DNA of 64,000 nt from CAYRJD01 sp964424585 (GTDB lineage Bacteria > Actinomycetota > Acidimicrobiia > Acidimicrobiales > Poriferisodalaceae), in the NCBI GenBank assembly GCA_964424585.1, contig CAYRJD010000069.1, positions 1 to 64,000 on the forward strand, written 5' to 3'. Position 1 is the stretch's first letter; every line of letters starts with the position of its first letter. This document shows positions 25,548 through 33,524 of this stretch, in pieces. A program made the position numbers and the translations under genes. The notes under the pieces are model-generated. The model saw nothing but the letters and a program-made list of their open reading frames with translations, had not been told where the DNA came from and did not search any database.

Positions 25548-26851
25548 TTACGGGGCGGCTGACTGGCCGTACGTGTTGTCGCCCCAACAGTGGAAGCTGT
25601 CGTCAGCGCGGATCGCGCACGAATGATCCCAGCCGGCGGCGATCGCGGTGTACCTGCCCGCGGGCGGGTCTGCCTCCCCGTCGTGGTTGGTGCCCCAGCA
25701 GGCGACCGAGCTGTCGTCGGCACGGATCGCGCACGAATGCTCGCTGGCGGCGGCGATCGCGGTGTACCTGCCGGCGGGCGGGTCCGCCTGCCCGGAGCGG
25801 TTGGTGCCCCAGCAGGCGACCGAGCTGTCGTCGGCACGGATCGCGCACGAATGCGAGCCGCCGGCGGCGATCGCGGTGAACGCACCCTGCGGCGCATTCG
25901 TTCTACCCTCACCTGTATTGCCCCAACAGGTGACGTTTCCGTTAGCACGGATCGCGCACGAATGATCCCAGCCGGCGGCGATCGCGGTGTACCTGCCCGC
26001 GGGCGGGTCCGCCTGCCCGAAGCGGTTGGTGCCCCAGCAGGCGACCGAGCTGTCGTCGGCACGGATCGCGCACGAATGCGAGCCGCCGGCGGCGATCGCG
26101 GTGTACCTGCCGGCGGGCGGGTCTGCCTCCCCGTCGTGGTTGGTGCCCCAGCAGGCGACCGAACTGTCGTCGGCACGGATCGCGCACGAATGCGAACTGT
26201 CGGCGGCGATCGCGGTGTACCTGCCGGCGGGCGGGTCCGCCTGCCCGGAGCCGTTGTAGCCCCAGCAGACGGCCGAGCTGTCGTCGGCGCGGATGGCGCA
26301 CGAATGCGAACTACCAGCAGAGGTCAGGCTAGCGCCGGAAGTAGTGCGCGCGCTAGAAGGCGTGGGGGTGTTTGTGGGCGGCGTTGTGTTGGCGGTTCGC
26401 CTTAGGCTCTCTTGGGCTTCGCGGTAGGCGAGGTCGCCGACGAGGTCGGCGGTTTCCCAGCGGTCGGCGCCGCCGAGGCGGTCGAGGTCGTAGGCGTTCA
26501 CCTTCGAGTTGGAGACCGCTGCGGTGCCGCCGATCACAAAGCCAGCGGGGTCGCCTTGCGTGTCGGCCGCCTGAAGGCGTCGCCGCTGCGTCGCGGACAT
26601 CGAGCGGTCACGCCCGCCCGCGAGCACGATGCAGTTGGTGTCAACCACGCCCGCCAGCGTGACCGCCGAATACATGTCTGATTGCGCGGCCGCGTCAGAC
26701 GCGACGACGATCGGCACCTCACCGGTGCAGTCGCTCGTCGTGAACTTGTCCGGCGGCAAACGCAAATCGTCATGCGCTCCGGCCGTCGAGGCGAACACCG
26801 CTACTAAAGCGAGACCCCCCCCCAGAAAAATAACTTTGGCAGACGACGCAT
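25548..26851 (-). CDS. CWB2 + RCC1-like surface protein, signal peptide disrupted by a G9 tract (phase OFF)
   Basis: ATG 26851 is preceded by GAGAGGAG at good spacing and begins MRRLPKLFFWGG, a signal-peptide n-region. The run of nine G at 26815-26823 then shifts reading to a TAG 4 codons on. With ten G it reads WGGGLALVAVFASTAGA and continues through the CWB2-like domain (VPIVVASDAAAQSDMYSAV ... LGGADRWETADLVG) and seven RCC1-like units to the stop, 434 residues. The present frame can be read in full only from starts further upstream that lack a ribosome binding site and would give an N-terminus unlike a signal peptide. The RCC1 units are almost identical at DNA level. Likely phase-variable and cell-wall attached; homopolymer error is the alternative. 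Confidence 0.7.
25560..26330. repeat. Seven 114-bp RCC1-coding tandem repeats, several almost identical
   Basis: The landmark GAATG recurs at 25621, 25735, 25849, 25960, 26074, 26188 and 26302: spacing 114 bp, with one 111-bp unit. Several units differ by only a few bases, unlike the more diverged 111-bp units of neighbouring genes. This points to recent expansion or gene conversion and predicts unit-number variation. Confidence 0.9.
26815..26823 (-). repeat. Poly-G(9) tract in signal-peptide codons, candidate phase-variation switch
   Basis: Nine consecutive C on the plus strand (G on the coding strand), 29-37 bases into the gene starting at 26851. The frame requires 7 or 10 G. Same position and length as the tracts at 35557 and 63596. 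Confidence 0.85.
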
Positions 26852-26946
26852 CGTCGTTGTCTCCTCTCTCGACAGCAGCGCAAACCATAGCGACACCGCG
26901 CCGCGCACGCAAGCATCGCCGCGTCAGCAGACGGGCGAGGCACCCG

Positions 26947-28971
26947 CTAGGAGACCGCCACCCGGCCGAGCGAGCCCCAGCAGAAGACGGTGCGATCGGC
27001 GCGCAGCGCGCACGAGTGCCGCGAGCCCGCGGTGATGGCGGTGAACTCTCCCGGCGGCGCGTCGAGCTGGCCGTAGAGGTTCCACCCAGTGCACGTGATG
27101 GTGCCGTCGACCCGCAGCCCGCACGTGTGATAGGCGCCCGCGGCGACGGAGGCGAACTGGCCTTCGAGCGGCTCGATTTGCCCGTAGCGGTTGTCGCCCC
27201 AGCAGCCGATGACGCCGTCTGGGTGCACTCCGCAGCCCTGCCCCCAGCCCGCGCTCACCGACGTGAAGATGCCGGGCGGCACGTCGGTTTGGCCGAGGCG
27301 GTTCTCGCCCCAGCAGGTCATGGTGCCGTCGGTGCGCAGCCCGCAGCTGTGATAGCCACCGCCCGCGACGGCGACGAACGTGTCGGGCGGTGGGTCTGAC
27401 TGGGCGTCAACGTTTTCGCCCCAGCAGGTTGCCGTGGCATCGACGCGCAGTGCGCACGTGTGGTACTCGCCCGTCGACACGGCGGTGAACTCACCGGCCG
27501 GTACGTCGGTTTGCCCGAACCGGTTGCTGCCCCAGCAGGTGATCGTGGCATCGGCACGGAGCGCGCACGAGTGATCCCACCCGGCAGCGACCGCGACGAA
27601 CTCACCTGGCGGTGCGTTGAGCTGGCCGTCGCGGTTGTCGCCCCAGCAGACGACGCTGCCATCGGCGCGCAGGCCGCACGAGTGCTCAGCGCCGGCGGCG
27701 ATCGACCTGAACGCGCCAGAGGGGACGACCAGCTGACCGTCGTCGTTGTCGCCCCAGCAGACGACGCTGCCGTCGGCGCGCAGGCCGCACGAATGCACCG
27801 AACCAGCGGCTACGGCGCTGAACGGTCCGGCGGGCGCGGCCGCTCGGTCGCCGCCGTTGTAACCCCAGCAGATCGCGCTGCCGTCGACGCGTCGAGCGCA
27901 CGAGTGCAGTCCGCCGGCGTCGACGTCGGCGAACGGGCCAGCCGGCACCTCTGCCCTACCGAAGTCGCTGTCACCCCAGCAAGCGACCGTGCCGTCGGTG
28001 CGCAGTGCGCAGGCGTGACCCCAGCCAGTGCTGACAGCGGTGAACAACCCGGAGGGCACAGCCGTCCGACCGAAGCGGCTGTCGCCCCAGCAGGCGAGCA
28101 CGCCGTCGGGGTGCCGCCCGCACGTGTGGAGCGCGCCCGCCGATATCTCGGCGAACTCTCCCGGCGGCGCAGCGAGCTGCCCGTAAACGTCGTCACCCCA
28201 GCAAGTCGCGCTGCCGTCGTGCCGCAGCGCGCACGAGTGACCCCAACCGGCGGCGACCGCGGCATACGAACCCGGCGGCTGATCGGCTTGGCCGTGATCG
28301 TTGTCGCCCCAGCACGCGAGCACGCCGTCGGGATGAACGCCGCAAGAGTGATACTCGCCGACCGACACGGCGATGAACTCGCCTGGCGGTGGGTCGGACT
28401 GGCCGTAGCGGTTATCGCCCCAGCAGGTGACGGTGCGGTCGTCGCGCAGCGCGCACGAGTGGCTGCCGCCCACGTCGACTGCGGTGAGCTGTGCGCCAGC
28501 GTGCGGCGAGGTGCGCGCGTGGAGCGCTGCGATGGCGTCGTCGGGGTTGCGCGCGACAGCACCGACGAGGCGCGCGGTGTGCCATCGGTCGACGCCGGCG
28601 AGGCGTTTGAGGCTTCGACCGGCGACCTTCTCTTGTGGCACAGCGGCGATGCCGCCGACGATCCAGCCGCCTGGTGCCGCGGCCTCGAGGCGGGCGGCTT
28701 GCGCTGGTGGCATCGGCGCGTCACGCGCGCCCGCGAGCACGATGCAGCGCGTGTCGAGCGCGCCCGCCAGTGTCGCCGCCGAATAGAGGTCGGCCTGCGC
28801 GACGACGTCGGAGGCAACCACGATCGGCACCTGCCCAACGCAGTCGCTGTTCGCGTCCGGCGGCAGCACCTGCGCGCCAGCTGTGCTGGTCAGCACCAAC
28901 ACCGCGGATGCCGCAGCAATCGTCAGCGCTGCGAGCGGCACCGCAGCCGCAATCCCGCTCGCGTGCGCCAA
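26947..28971 (-). CDS. CWB2 + 14 RCC1-like repeats, secreted surface protein
   Basis: The start is TTG 28971 (an AGGAAGAGGAAG stretch lies just before it); a CTG five codons earlier would add LRKRK and a better n-region. A hydrophobic signal ending STAGAQ is followed by one CWB2-like domain (QVPIVVASDVVAQADLYSAATLAGALD to LAGVDRWHTARLVGAVA). Fourteen RCC1-like units of exactly 37 residues follow, each with an HSC...CWG Cys pair except the 13th (CTG), which keeps both Cys. Fourteen units could form two seven-bladed propellers. No homopolymer tract is present, so unlike its neighbours this gene is intact as sequenced. It is exported and probably wall-bound; ligand unknown. It lies 74 bp downstream of mdh, same strand. 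Confidence 0.8.
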   Translation of the reverse strand: MAHASGIAAAVPLAALTIAAASAVLVLTSTAGAQVLPPDANSDCVGQVPIVVASDVVAQADLYSAATLAGALDTRCIVLAGARDAPMPPAQAARLEAAAPGGWIVGGIAAVPQEKVAGRSLKRLAGVDRWHTARLVGAVARNPDDAIAALHARTSPHAGAQLTAVDVGGSHSCALRDDRTVTCWGDNRYGQSDPPPGEFIAVSVGEYHSCGVHPDGVLACWGDNDHGQADQPPGSYAAVAAGWGHSCALRHDGSATCWGDDVYGQLAAPPGEFAEISAGALHTCGRHPDGVLACWGDSRFGRTAVPSGLFTAVSTGWGHACALRTDGTVACWGDSDFGRAEVPAGPFADVDAGGLHSCARRVDGSAICWGYNGGDRAAAPAGPFSAVAAGSVHSCGLRADGSVVCWGDNDDGQLVVPSGAFRSIAAGAEHSCGLRADGSVVCWGDNRDGQLNAPPGEFVAVAAGWDHSCALRADATITCWGSNRFGQTDVPAGEFTAVSTGEYHTCALRVDATATCWGENVDAQSDPPPDTFVAVAGGGYHSCGLRTDGTMTCWGENRLGQTDVPPGIFTSVSAGWGQGCGVHPDGVIGCWGDNRYGQIEPLEGQFASVAAGAYHTCGLRVDGTITCTGWNLYGQLDAPPGEFTAITAGSRHSCALRADRTVFCWGSLGRVAVS

Positions 28972-29045
28972 CCACTTCCTCTTCCTCAGCGAACCAAGCT
29001 CGGTCGAGCGAGACGCGCGGGCGGGCCGCTCGTGCGCGCCCGCGT

Positions 29046-30032
29046 TCAGCCGAGCAGGCCCAACTGGTCGACGGTGTCGCGCTCTTCGACCAGCTCGGCC
29101 CAGCTGCGTTCGATGCGCTCGGTGCTGAAGTCGTTGAGCGTCAAGCCGGTGACGACCTCATACGCGCCCTCGACGACGCGGCACGGGAACGACGTGATCA
29201 CGTCGTCGGGTGCCCCGTAGTCGCCGGTGGACCGAATCGCCATCGACACCCAGTCGTTTGGCGGCGTGCCGGTCGCCCAGTCGCGCACGTGGTCGACCGC
29301 AGCTGAAGCTGCCGACGCTGCCGACGACGCGCCCCTCGCTTCGATGACCGCGGCGCCGCGCTGCTGCACGGTCGGGATGAAGTCGTCGGCGAGCCACGCT
29401 TCGTCGACCATCTCGGCGGCGGGCTTGCCGCCGACCGCTGCGTGGAACACGTCGGGGTACTGCGTCGCGGAGTGATTGCCCCAGATGGTCATGTTGGTTA
29501 CGTCAGCGACGGCGGCGTTCGTCTTGGCGGCGAGCTGCGCGACGGCGCGGTTGTGGTCGAGCCTCGTCATCGCGGTGAACTGCGCATCCGCGATGCTGGG
29601 CGCGTTGCGCATCGCGATGAGACAGTTGGTGTTGGCGGGGTTGCCGACGACCAGCACCTTGACGTGCGGGCTGGCGCTGCGGGAAAGCGCCGCTCCCTGG
29701 CCGGTGAAGATGCCGCCGTTGGCTTCGAGCAGGTCGCTGCGCTCCATGCCCGCCTTGCGGGGCATCGAGCCGACCAGCAGCGCGTAGTCGGCGCCGTCGA
29801 ACGCTTCATCCGCGTCCGCGGTCTCGACGGTGCCAGCGAGCAGACCGAAGGCGCAGTCGTCGAGTTCCATCTTCACGCCTGCGAGCGCGCCGAGCGCTGG
29901 TTCGATTTCGAGCATCTGCAGGATGACGGGTTGGTCGGGGCCGAGCATCGCGCCGGACGCGATGCGGAACAGGAGGCTGTAGCCGATCTGGCCAGCGGCG
30001 CCGGTGACGGCTACTCGGACGGGTTCGTTCAC
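29046..30032 (-). CDS. mdh: Malate dehydrogenase
   Basis: NAD-dependent oxidation of malate to oxaloacetate in the TCA cycle. The 328-residue protein has the Rossmann loop VTGAAGQIGYSLLFRIASG, the substrate loop SMPRKAGMERSDLL (two Arg), GNPANTNCL, LDHNRA and the catalytic His in TIWGNHSATQYPDV. These mark the cytosolic-type malate dehydrogenase subfamily. A ribosome binding site (AGAAGGGAA) precedes the ATG. folD lies upstream on the same strand with a 60-bp gap. Confidence 0.97.
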   Translation of the reverse strand: MNEPVRVAVTGAAGQIGYSLLFRIASGAMLGPDQPVILQMLEIEPALGALAGVKMELDDCAFGLLAGTVETADADEAFDGADYALLVGSMPRKAGMERSDLLEANGGIFTGQGAALSRSASPHVKVLVVGNPANTNCLIAMRNAPSIADAQFTAMTRLDHNRAVAQLAAKTNAAVADVTNMTIWGNHSATQYPDVFHAAVGGKPAAEMVDEAWLADDFIPTVQQRGAAVIEARGASSAASAASAAVDHVRDWATGTPPNDWVSMAIRSTGDYGAPDDVITSFPCRVVEGAYEVVTGLTLNDFSTERIERSWAELVEERDTVDQLGLLG

Positions 30033-30092
30033 GGGTTCCCTTCTCTGGGGGTGTGCGGTTGGTGTGGTCGGGGCGAAGTTTGCTACGGCCAG

Positions 30093-30986
30093 CTAGCTCG
30101 CCGCGCGGCGGCGGGCAGCGTCGAGCGTGTTTGCCAGCAGCATCGCACGGGTCATCGGGCCGACGCCGCCGAGTCGGGGCGTGATGAACGCGGCGACCTC
30201 GCCGACGGTTTCGTCGACGTCGGGGATGATGCGGCGGCCTTCCCGGGTGATGCCGGCGCTGACGACCGCTGCGCCAGCTCGCACCATGTCGGGCGTGATG
30301 AGGTCGGGCACGCCGGCGGCTGAGATCAGGACGTCGGCCTGGCGGGTGAAGTAGGCGAGGTCGTCTACGCCGGTGTGAACGACGGTGACTGCTGCGTTGG
30401 CATCGGGCTGGCGCTGGGTCATCAACAGCGCGAGCGGACGTCCGATGGTGAGGCCGCGCCCGACGACGACGATGTGTCGACCGGCGGTCGGCACGCCGTA
30501 GTGGGCGAGCATGAGCTGGATGCCGCGCGGGGTGCACGGCAGCGGGCCGGGCGCGCCCATCACGAGGCGACCGAGGTTGTACGGGTGGAGCCCGTCGGCG
30601 TCTTTGTCGGGGTCGACCGCTGCGAGCGCGGCGGCCTCATCGAGGTGCGGCGGCAGCGGCAGCTGCACGATGTAGGCGCTGACGGCAGGGTCGTCGTTGA
30701 GCGCGGCGATGGTTTCGAGCAGCTGGTCTTGCGTTGCCGTCGCTGGCAGCGCGTGATGGACGGAGCGGATGCCCACCTCGGCGCAGTCGCGAATCTTCGC
30801 GTCGACGTAGCTCTGCGACGCCGGGTCGTCGCCGACCAGCAGGGTGCCCAGCCCCGGCGGCGCTTGCCCCGGCGCCGTCTGCCCTGGCACCGCCTGCCCC
30901 GCGCCGGTCAGCTCGGCCACCTCGGTCGCGATCCGCTCCTTCGTCAGCTCCGCCAGCGCCCGCCCGTCCAACATCTTCGCGCTCAT
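30093..30986 (-). CDS. folD: Methylenetetrahydrofolate dehydrogenase / methenyl-THF cyclohydrolase
   Basis: Bifunctional enzyme interconverting one-carbon folate forms. ATG 30986 gives 297 residues beginning MSAKMLDGRALAE. YVDAKIRDC holds the catalytic Lys. QLPLPPHLDE, DADGLHPYNLGRLV and the NADP loop VVVGRGLTIGRPLALLM follow, and GGVGPMTRAMLLANT closes the protein. A Pro/Gly/Gln tandem stretch (GQAVPGQTAPGQAPPG), encoded by short direct repeats near 30840-30905, is inserted after the first helix and is absent from typical FolD. Followed by mdh. Confidence 0.95.
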   Translation of the reverse strand: MSAKMLDGRALAELTKERIATEVAELTGAGQAVPGQTAPGQAPPGLGTLLVGDDPASQSYVDAKIRDCAEVGIRSVHHALPATATQDQLLETIAALNDDPAVSAYIVQLPLPPHLDEAAALAAVDPDKDADGLHPYNLGRLVMGAPGPLPCTPRGIQLMLAHYGVPTAGRHIVVVGRGLTIGRPLALLMTQRQPDANAAVTVVHTGVDDLAYFTRQADVLISAAGVPDLITPDMVRAGAAVVSAGITREGRRIIPDVDETVGEVAAFITPRLGGVGPMTRAMLLANTLDAARRRAAS

Positions 30987-31106
30987 GTTCCTGACAATAC
31001 CCGCGGCGAACTGTCGTATCACATGCTTGTCATTATGGAGCGTAAAGCAACCAAGCACCCAAAGACGAGCGTCAGCGAAACAGACCGCTCCAAGCGGAAG
31101 AAGTAG

Positions 31107-31744
31107 TCAGGTCCTGGCGCGCTGATACCGACGCCTGAGCGACCGAACATCAATCCGACTCCAACACACGTTGGACAACTGCGTCCCAGACGGAGGAAAA
31201 GCACCGTGCACCACCTGAATTCCGCGCATCGCCAGATACTGCGCAGCTGGCACAAAGTCGCGATCTGACGACACCAGCACCGCGATGTCATAGTTGCCCT
31301 CCCAAGCAAGGCCGACCATGTCGGTCGCCATGATCACATCCACACCCTTTTCTTCAGTGCCCCGCATGTCCCCTTGGCACCGCGGGCACTGTTCAACGGC
31401 TTCGTGGCACTCAGGGCACGTCGGAGCACGCCGCTTCGGTTGCCGCTCCAGCATGGTCACCGTCACGCCCGGGAACCGAGCCACCGTGTTCGTCGCCCAG
31501 TGATGGAGCTTGACGTCAGCCTCGTTGGCGGGGTCGTAGGAGCCGTAGACGTTCATGCCTCGGTACACGACCCGCGCGAGATCGTCAACCTCAAGGGCCG
31601 CAGCTTCAGCGAGCACCGGCCCAAGGCGTCGCCAGTCAACTGTGAAACTCGGTTCGACGGCTCGCATGGACAACGTGAAGTTCCAGAAGTCAACAAAGAC
31701 CGCGTTCGAGTGAAGGCCGGAGCGGCTGGGTTGGCGTCGGACAT
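31107..31744 (-). pseudogene. NYN-domain (LabA/DUF88-like) protein, frameshifted near the N-terminus
   Basis: A strong ribosome binding site (AAAGGAG) precedes the ATG at 31744, but that frame soon diverges. The neighbouring frame encodes HSNAVFVDFWNFTLSMRAVEPSFTVDW, matching VFVDYWNLFLSL in the intact paralogue at 32199-32837, and continues to the stop at 31107. A one-base change within the first ~12 codons would rejoin them. The downstream part keeps the NYN acidic residues (EKGVDVIMATDM, SSDRDFVPA) and a CPECH...CPRC zinc ribbon. It is either a recent pseudogene or a sequence error; the body is well conserved. NYN proteins are PIN-like RNases. Confidence 0.7.
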
Positions 31745-32198
31745 TTTCGTCTCCTTTGACTAGGTCCGCTGGGCAGTGTCTCTCGCGCCAGACGTCTGCG
31801 AAGCAAGGGCGCGTTCGACCGGCTCGACGCTGTGTTTAGTTGACGGCGCCGGGCGCGGCAAGTGAGTTTCGCGACGCTCGACTGCGGCGCACGCCGGCAC
31901 TCGCCGCGAGCTGACTTCGGCCCAGAAATGAGTCAGGGACGCCTTGCGGCGTCCCTGGGGTTGAAATCAGAACCGGAGGAGCCGCAGCCCGTTCGACTGG
32001 TTGCCCAATAGCCCCGGTTGGGTTGTGATGGAAGCAAGTGTAGCGACCCAGTGGGCACATCACAAGCGTCGGCGCCCGGAGATCAGGTGCGCGATCCCGC
32101 CAGCGCCCGCGACGGCGCGTCGGCTGAGGTCGAGCCGGCTGTCGACGGCGAGCGGGCTGCGCGCGCAACTTTGCAGGCTGGCTGCGGGCACGCCGTCG
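31745..32198. other. Intergenic region between the two NYN genes
   Basis: No supported gene. The weak frames on both strands are Arg/Pro/Ala-rich shadow-like sequence. The one clear structure is the hairpin at 31934-31957. The segment follows the intact NYN gene and contains the upstream region of the broken one. Confidence 0.4.
31934..31957. terminator. 10-bp-stem hairpin, possible terminator
   Basis: CAGGGACGCC, loop TTGC, GGCGTCCCTG: a perfect 10-bp stem with a 4-base loop, about 240 bp downstream of the NYN gene at 32199. Neither side has a clear U tract, so intrinsic termination is possible but unproven. Confidence 0.4.
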
Positions 32199-32837
32199 TC
32201 ACTTCGCCGTGCGGCGGAAGCCGTCGCGGATGTCCTTCAGGTTGATCCGACCCCAGCACGCGCTGGCGAGCTGCGCGCCCGCAGGCGGCACTGAGGCCTG
32301 CACGACCTTGATGCCGCGCGTCCGCAGAAACCCGGCGGCAGGGATGAAGTCACGGTCTGACGTGACCAGCACGGCGACGTCGTAGGTGTCCTGCCACGCC
32401 AGGCTCAACATGTCGGTGGCTATCAGCACATCGACGCCCTTCTCCTCGGTGCCGCGCATGCTCTTGCGACAAGTTGGGCATCGCGTCATCTCGGTGTGGC
32501 AAGCGGGACACACCGGGCCCTGCAGCATGCGCGTTCGCTCAAGCATGTCGACCTTCAACCCACGCAGCGGCGCCAGCGCCCTGGACGCCCAGTCCGACAG
32601 CTGCTTCCCACTGTTGGTGCGCGGGTTGTATGAGCCGTAGACGTTCATGCCCTCGTAGCGATGCGGCGCTAGGTCGTCAACCACCTCGACAGCCGCGCGA
32701 GCGAGTGTTGGCCCGAGCTTCTCCCAGTCGATGGTGAAGCGCGCCTCGAGGCGATCCAGGGACAAGAAGAGGTTCCAGTAGTCGACGAAAACCTGAACTC
32801 GGTTGAGGGGCTGTCCGCCGTCGCTTGACGTTGCCAT
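32199..32837 (-). CDS. NYN-domain (LabA/DUF88-like) putative RNase with zinc ribbon
   Basis: A 212-residue cytoplasmic protein. VQVFVDYWNLFLSL carries the first Asp of the NYN/PIN-like active site; EEKGVDVLIATDMLSLA and VLVTSDRDFIPAAGFL carry the rest. A CPACH...CPTC zinc ribbon of four Cys is inserted before the second acidic motif. NYN domains are PIN-like metal-dependent ribonucleases; the RNA target is unknown. The gene has a frameshifted paralogue 455 bp downstream (31107-31744), so the pair arose by tandem duplication. The upstream region is repeat-rich. Confidence 0.8.
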   Translation of the reverse strand: MATSSDGGQPLNRVQVFVDYWNLFLSLDRLEARFTIDWEKLGPTLARAAVEVVDDLAPHRYEGMNVYGSYNPRTNSGKQLSDWASRALAPLRGLKVDMLERTRMLQGPVCPACHTEMTRCPTCRKSMRGTEEKGVDVLIATDMLSLAWQDTYDVAVLVTSDRDFIPAAGFLRTRGIKVVQASVPPAGAQLASACWGRINLKDIRDGFRRTAK

Positions 32838-32995
32838 CGGTTGCTCCGTTCGTTATGTGGCGCGTCGAGACAAGGACGGGACGAGAAGACGACGGCCGAC
32901 TCCTTCTGCCCCGCGGCGCGTGGCGCGCCGTGTCTCACCATCACAGTCAAGAACGCGATCTTTTGCAAGTGGGTTTCCGAGCGCGGCGTGCGCGA

Positions 32996-33079
32996 CCTCC
33001 GCCGCGCGGCGGCCTGACGCGCCAGACGCGAGAAACCCCAGCGAAGCCGCCACCTCGGGCGACCCCGCTGGGGTCCTCA
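32996..33079. repeat. 84-bp direct repeat, copy A1, with internal long hairpin
   Basis: Nearly identical to 33281-33364. Each copy holds a long imperfect palindrome: ACCCCAGCG near the middle pairs with CGCTGGGGT near the end, with a nested CGCC/GGCG stem. It could act as a bidirectional terminator or a REP-like mobile unit. Confidence 0.85.
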
Positions 33080-33080
33080 T

Positions 33081-33141
33081 CACCGGAGCGCCCGTAGGCA
33101 GGTCGACGATCGCTCGTCGCCCGGGATCTCCCACTCTCCGG
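33081..33141. repeat. 61-bp direct repeat, copy B1
   Basis: Runs from CACCGGAGCGCCCG to CACTCTCCGG and matches 33154-33214 apart from one A/G difference. Its ends (CCGGAG / CTCTCCGG) are close to inverted copies of each other. Confidence 0.85.
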
Positions 33142-33153
33142 GGGGTCCTAATT

Positions 33154-33214
33154 CACCGGAGCGCCCGTAGGCGGGTCGACGATCGCTCGTCGCCCGGGAT
33201 CTCCCACTCTCCGG
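33154..33214. repeat. 61-bp direct repeat, copy B2
   Basis: Second copy of the 61-bp unit, 12 bp after B1. Confidence 0.85.
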
Positions 33215-33280
33215 CGGACCAATCACTCTAACGGCTGGGCGAACGCTGCCACAACCGGACGACAGGCGCTGCGCGCGCAA

Positions 33281-33364
33281 CCTCCGCCGCGCCGCGGCCT
33301 GACGCACCAGACGCGAGAAACCCCAGCGAAGCCGCCACCTCGGGCGACCTCGCTGGGGTCCTCA
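33281..33364. repeat. 84-bp direct repeat, copy A2
   Basis: Second copy of the 84-bp hairpin unit; differs from A1 at only a few positions. Confidence 0.85.
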
Positions 33365-33524
33365 AGACTGGAGCGGCCACCAGTGGCGAACCACCAACGG
33401 CGGGCGAGCGGAAGCCGCTGACCGGAATCATCCACGCCCCAGTGGGTTTGAATAACGTCGACTTCAGCCTAGCGACGCGCGCGGCGTGCGCAACCTGCAC
33501 CGCGGCGTCTAGCGAGGTGGTCGC

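Larger units (their letters stand above)
32838..33524. other. Repeat-rich intergenic region
   Basis: No supported gene. The frames here are Arg/Gly/Ala-rich and arise from two families of direct repeats (listed separately), nested as A1-B1-B2-A2. The rest, including 33365-33524 next to the large RCC1 gene's stop, shows nothing I recognise. Confidence 0.6.

Noticed and set aside
26947..28971. Missing G tract in this CWB2-RCC1 gene as a sign of decay
   Set aside because: The signal peptide and the whole frame are intact without it; it is a non-switching family member.
31023..31106. Small plus-strand frame encoding a basic 27-residue peptide ending SKRKK
   Set aside because: It has no ribosome binding site and lies between folD and the NYN gene; too short to support without conservation.
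32838..33500. Minus-strand frames with SPEVAASLGFLASGASG-type peptides
   Set aside because: They arise from the direct repeats, recur in both copies and have no supported start; treated as non-coding.
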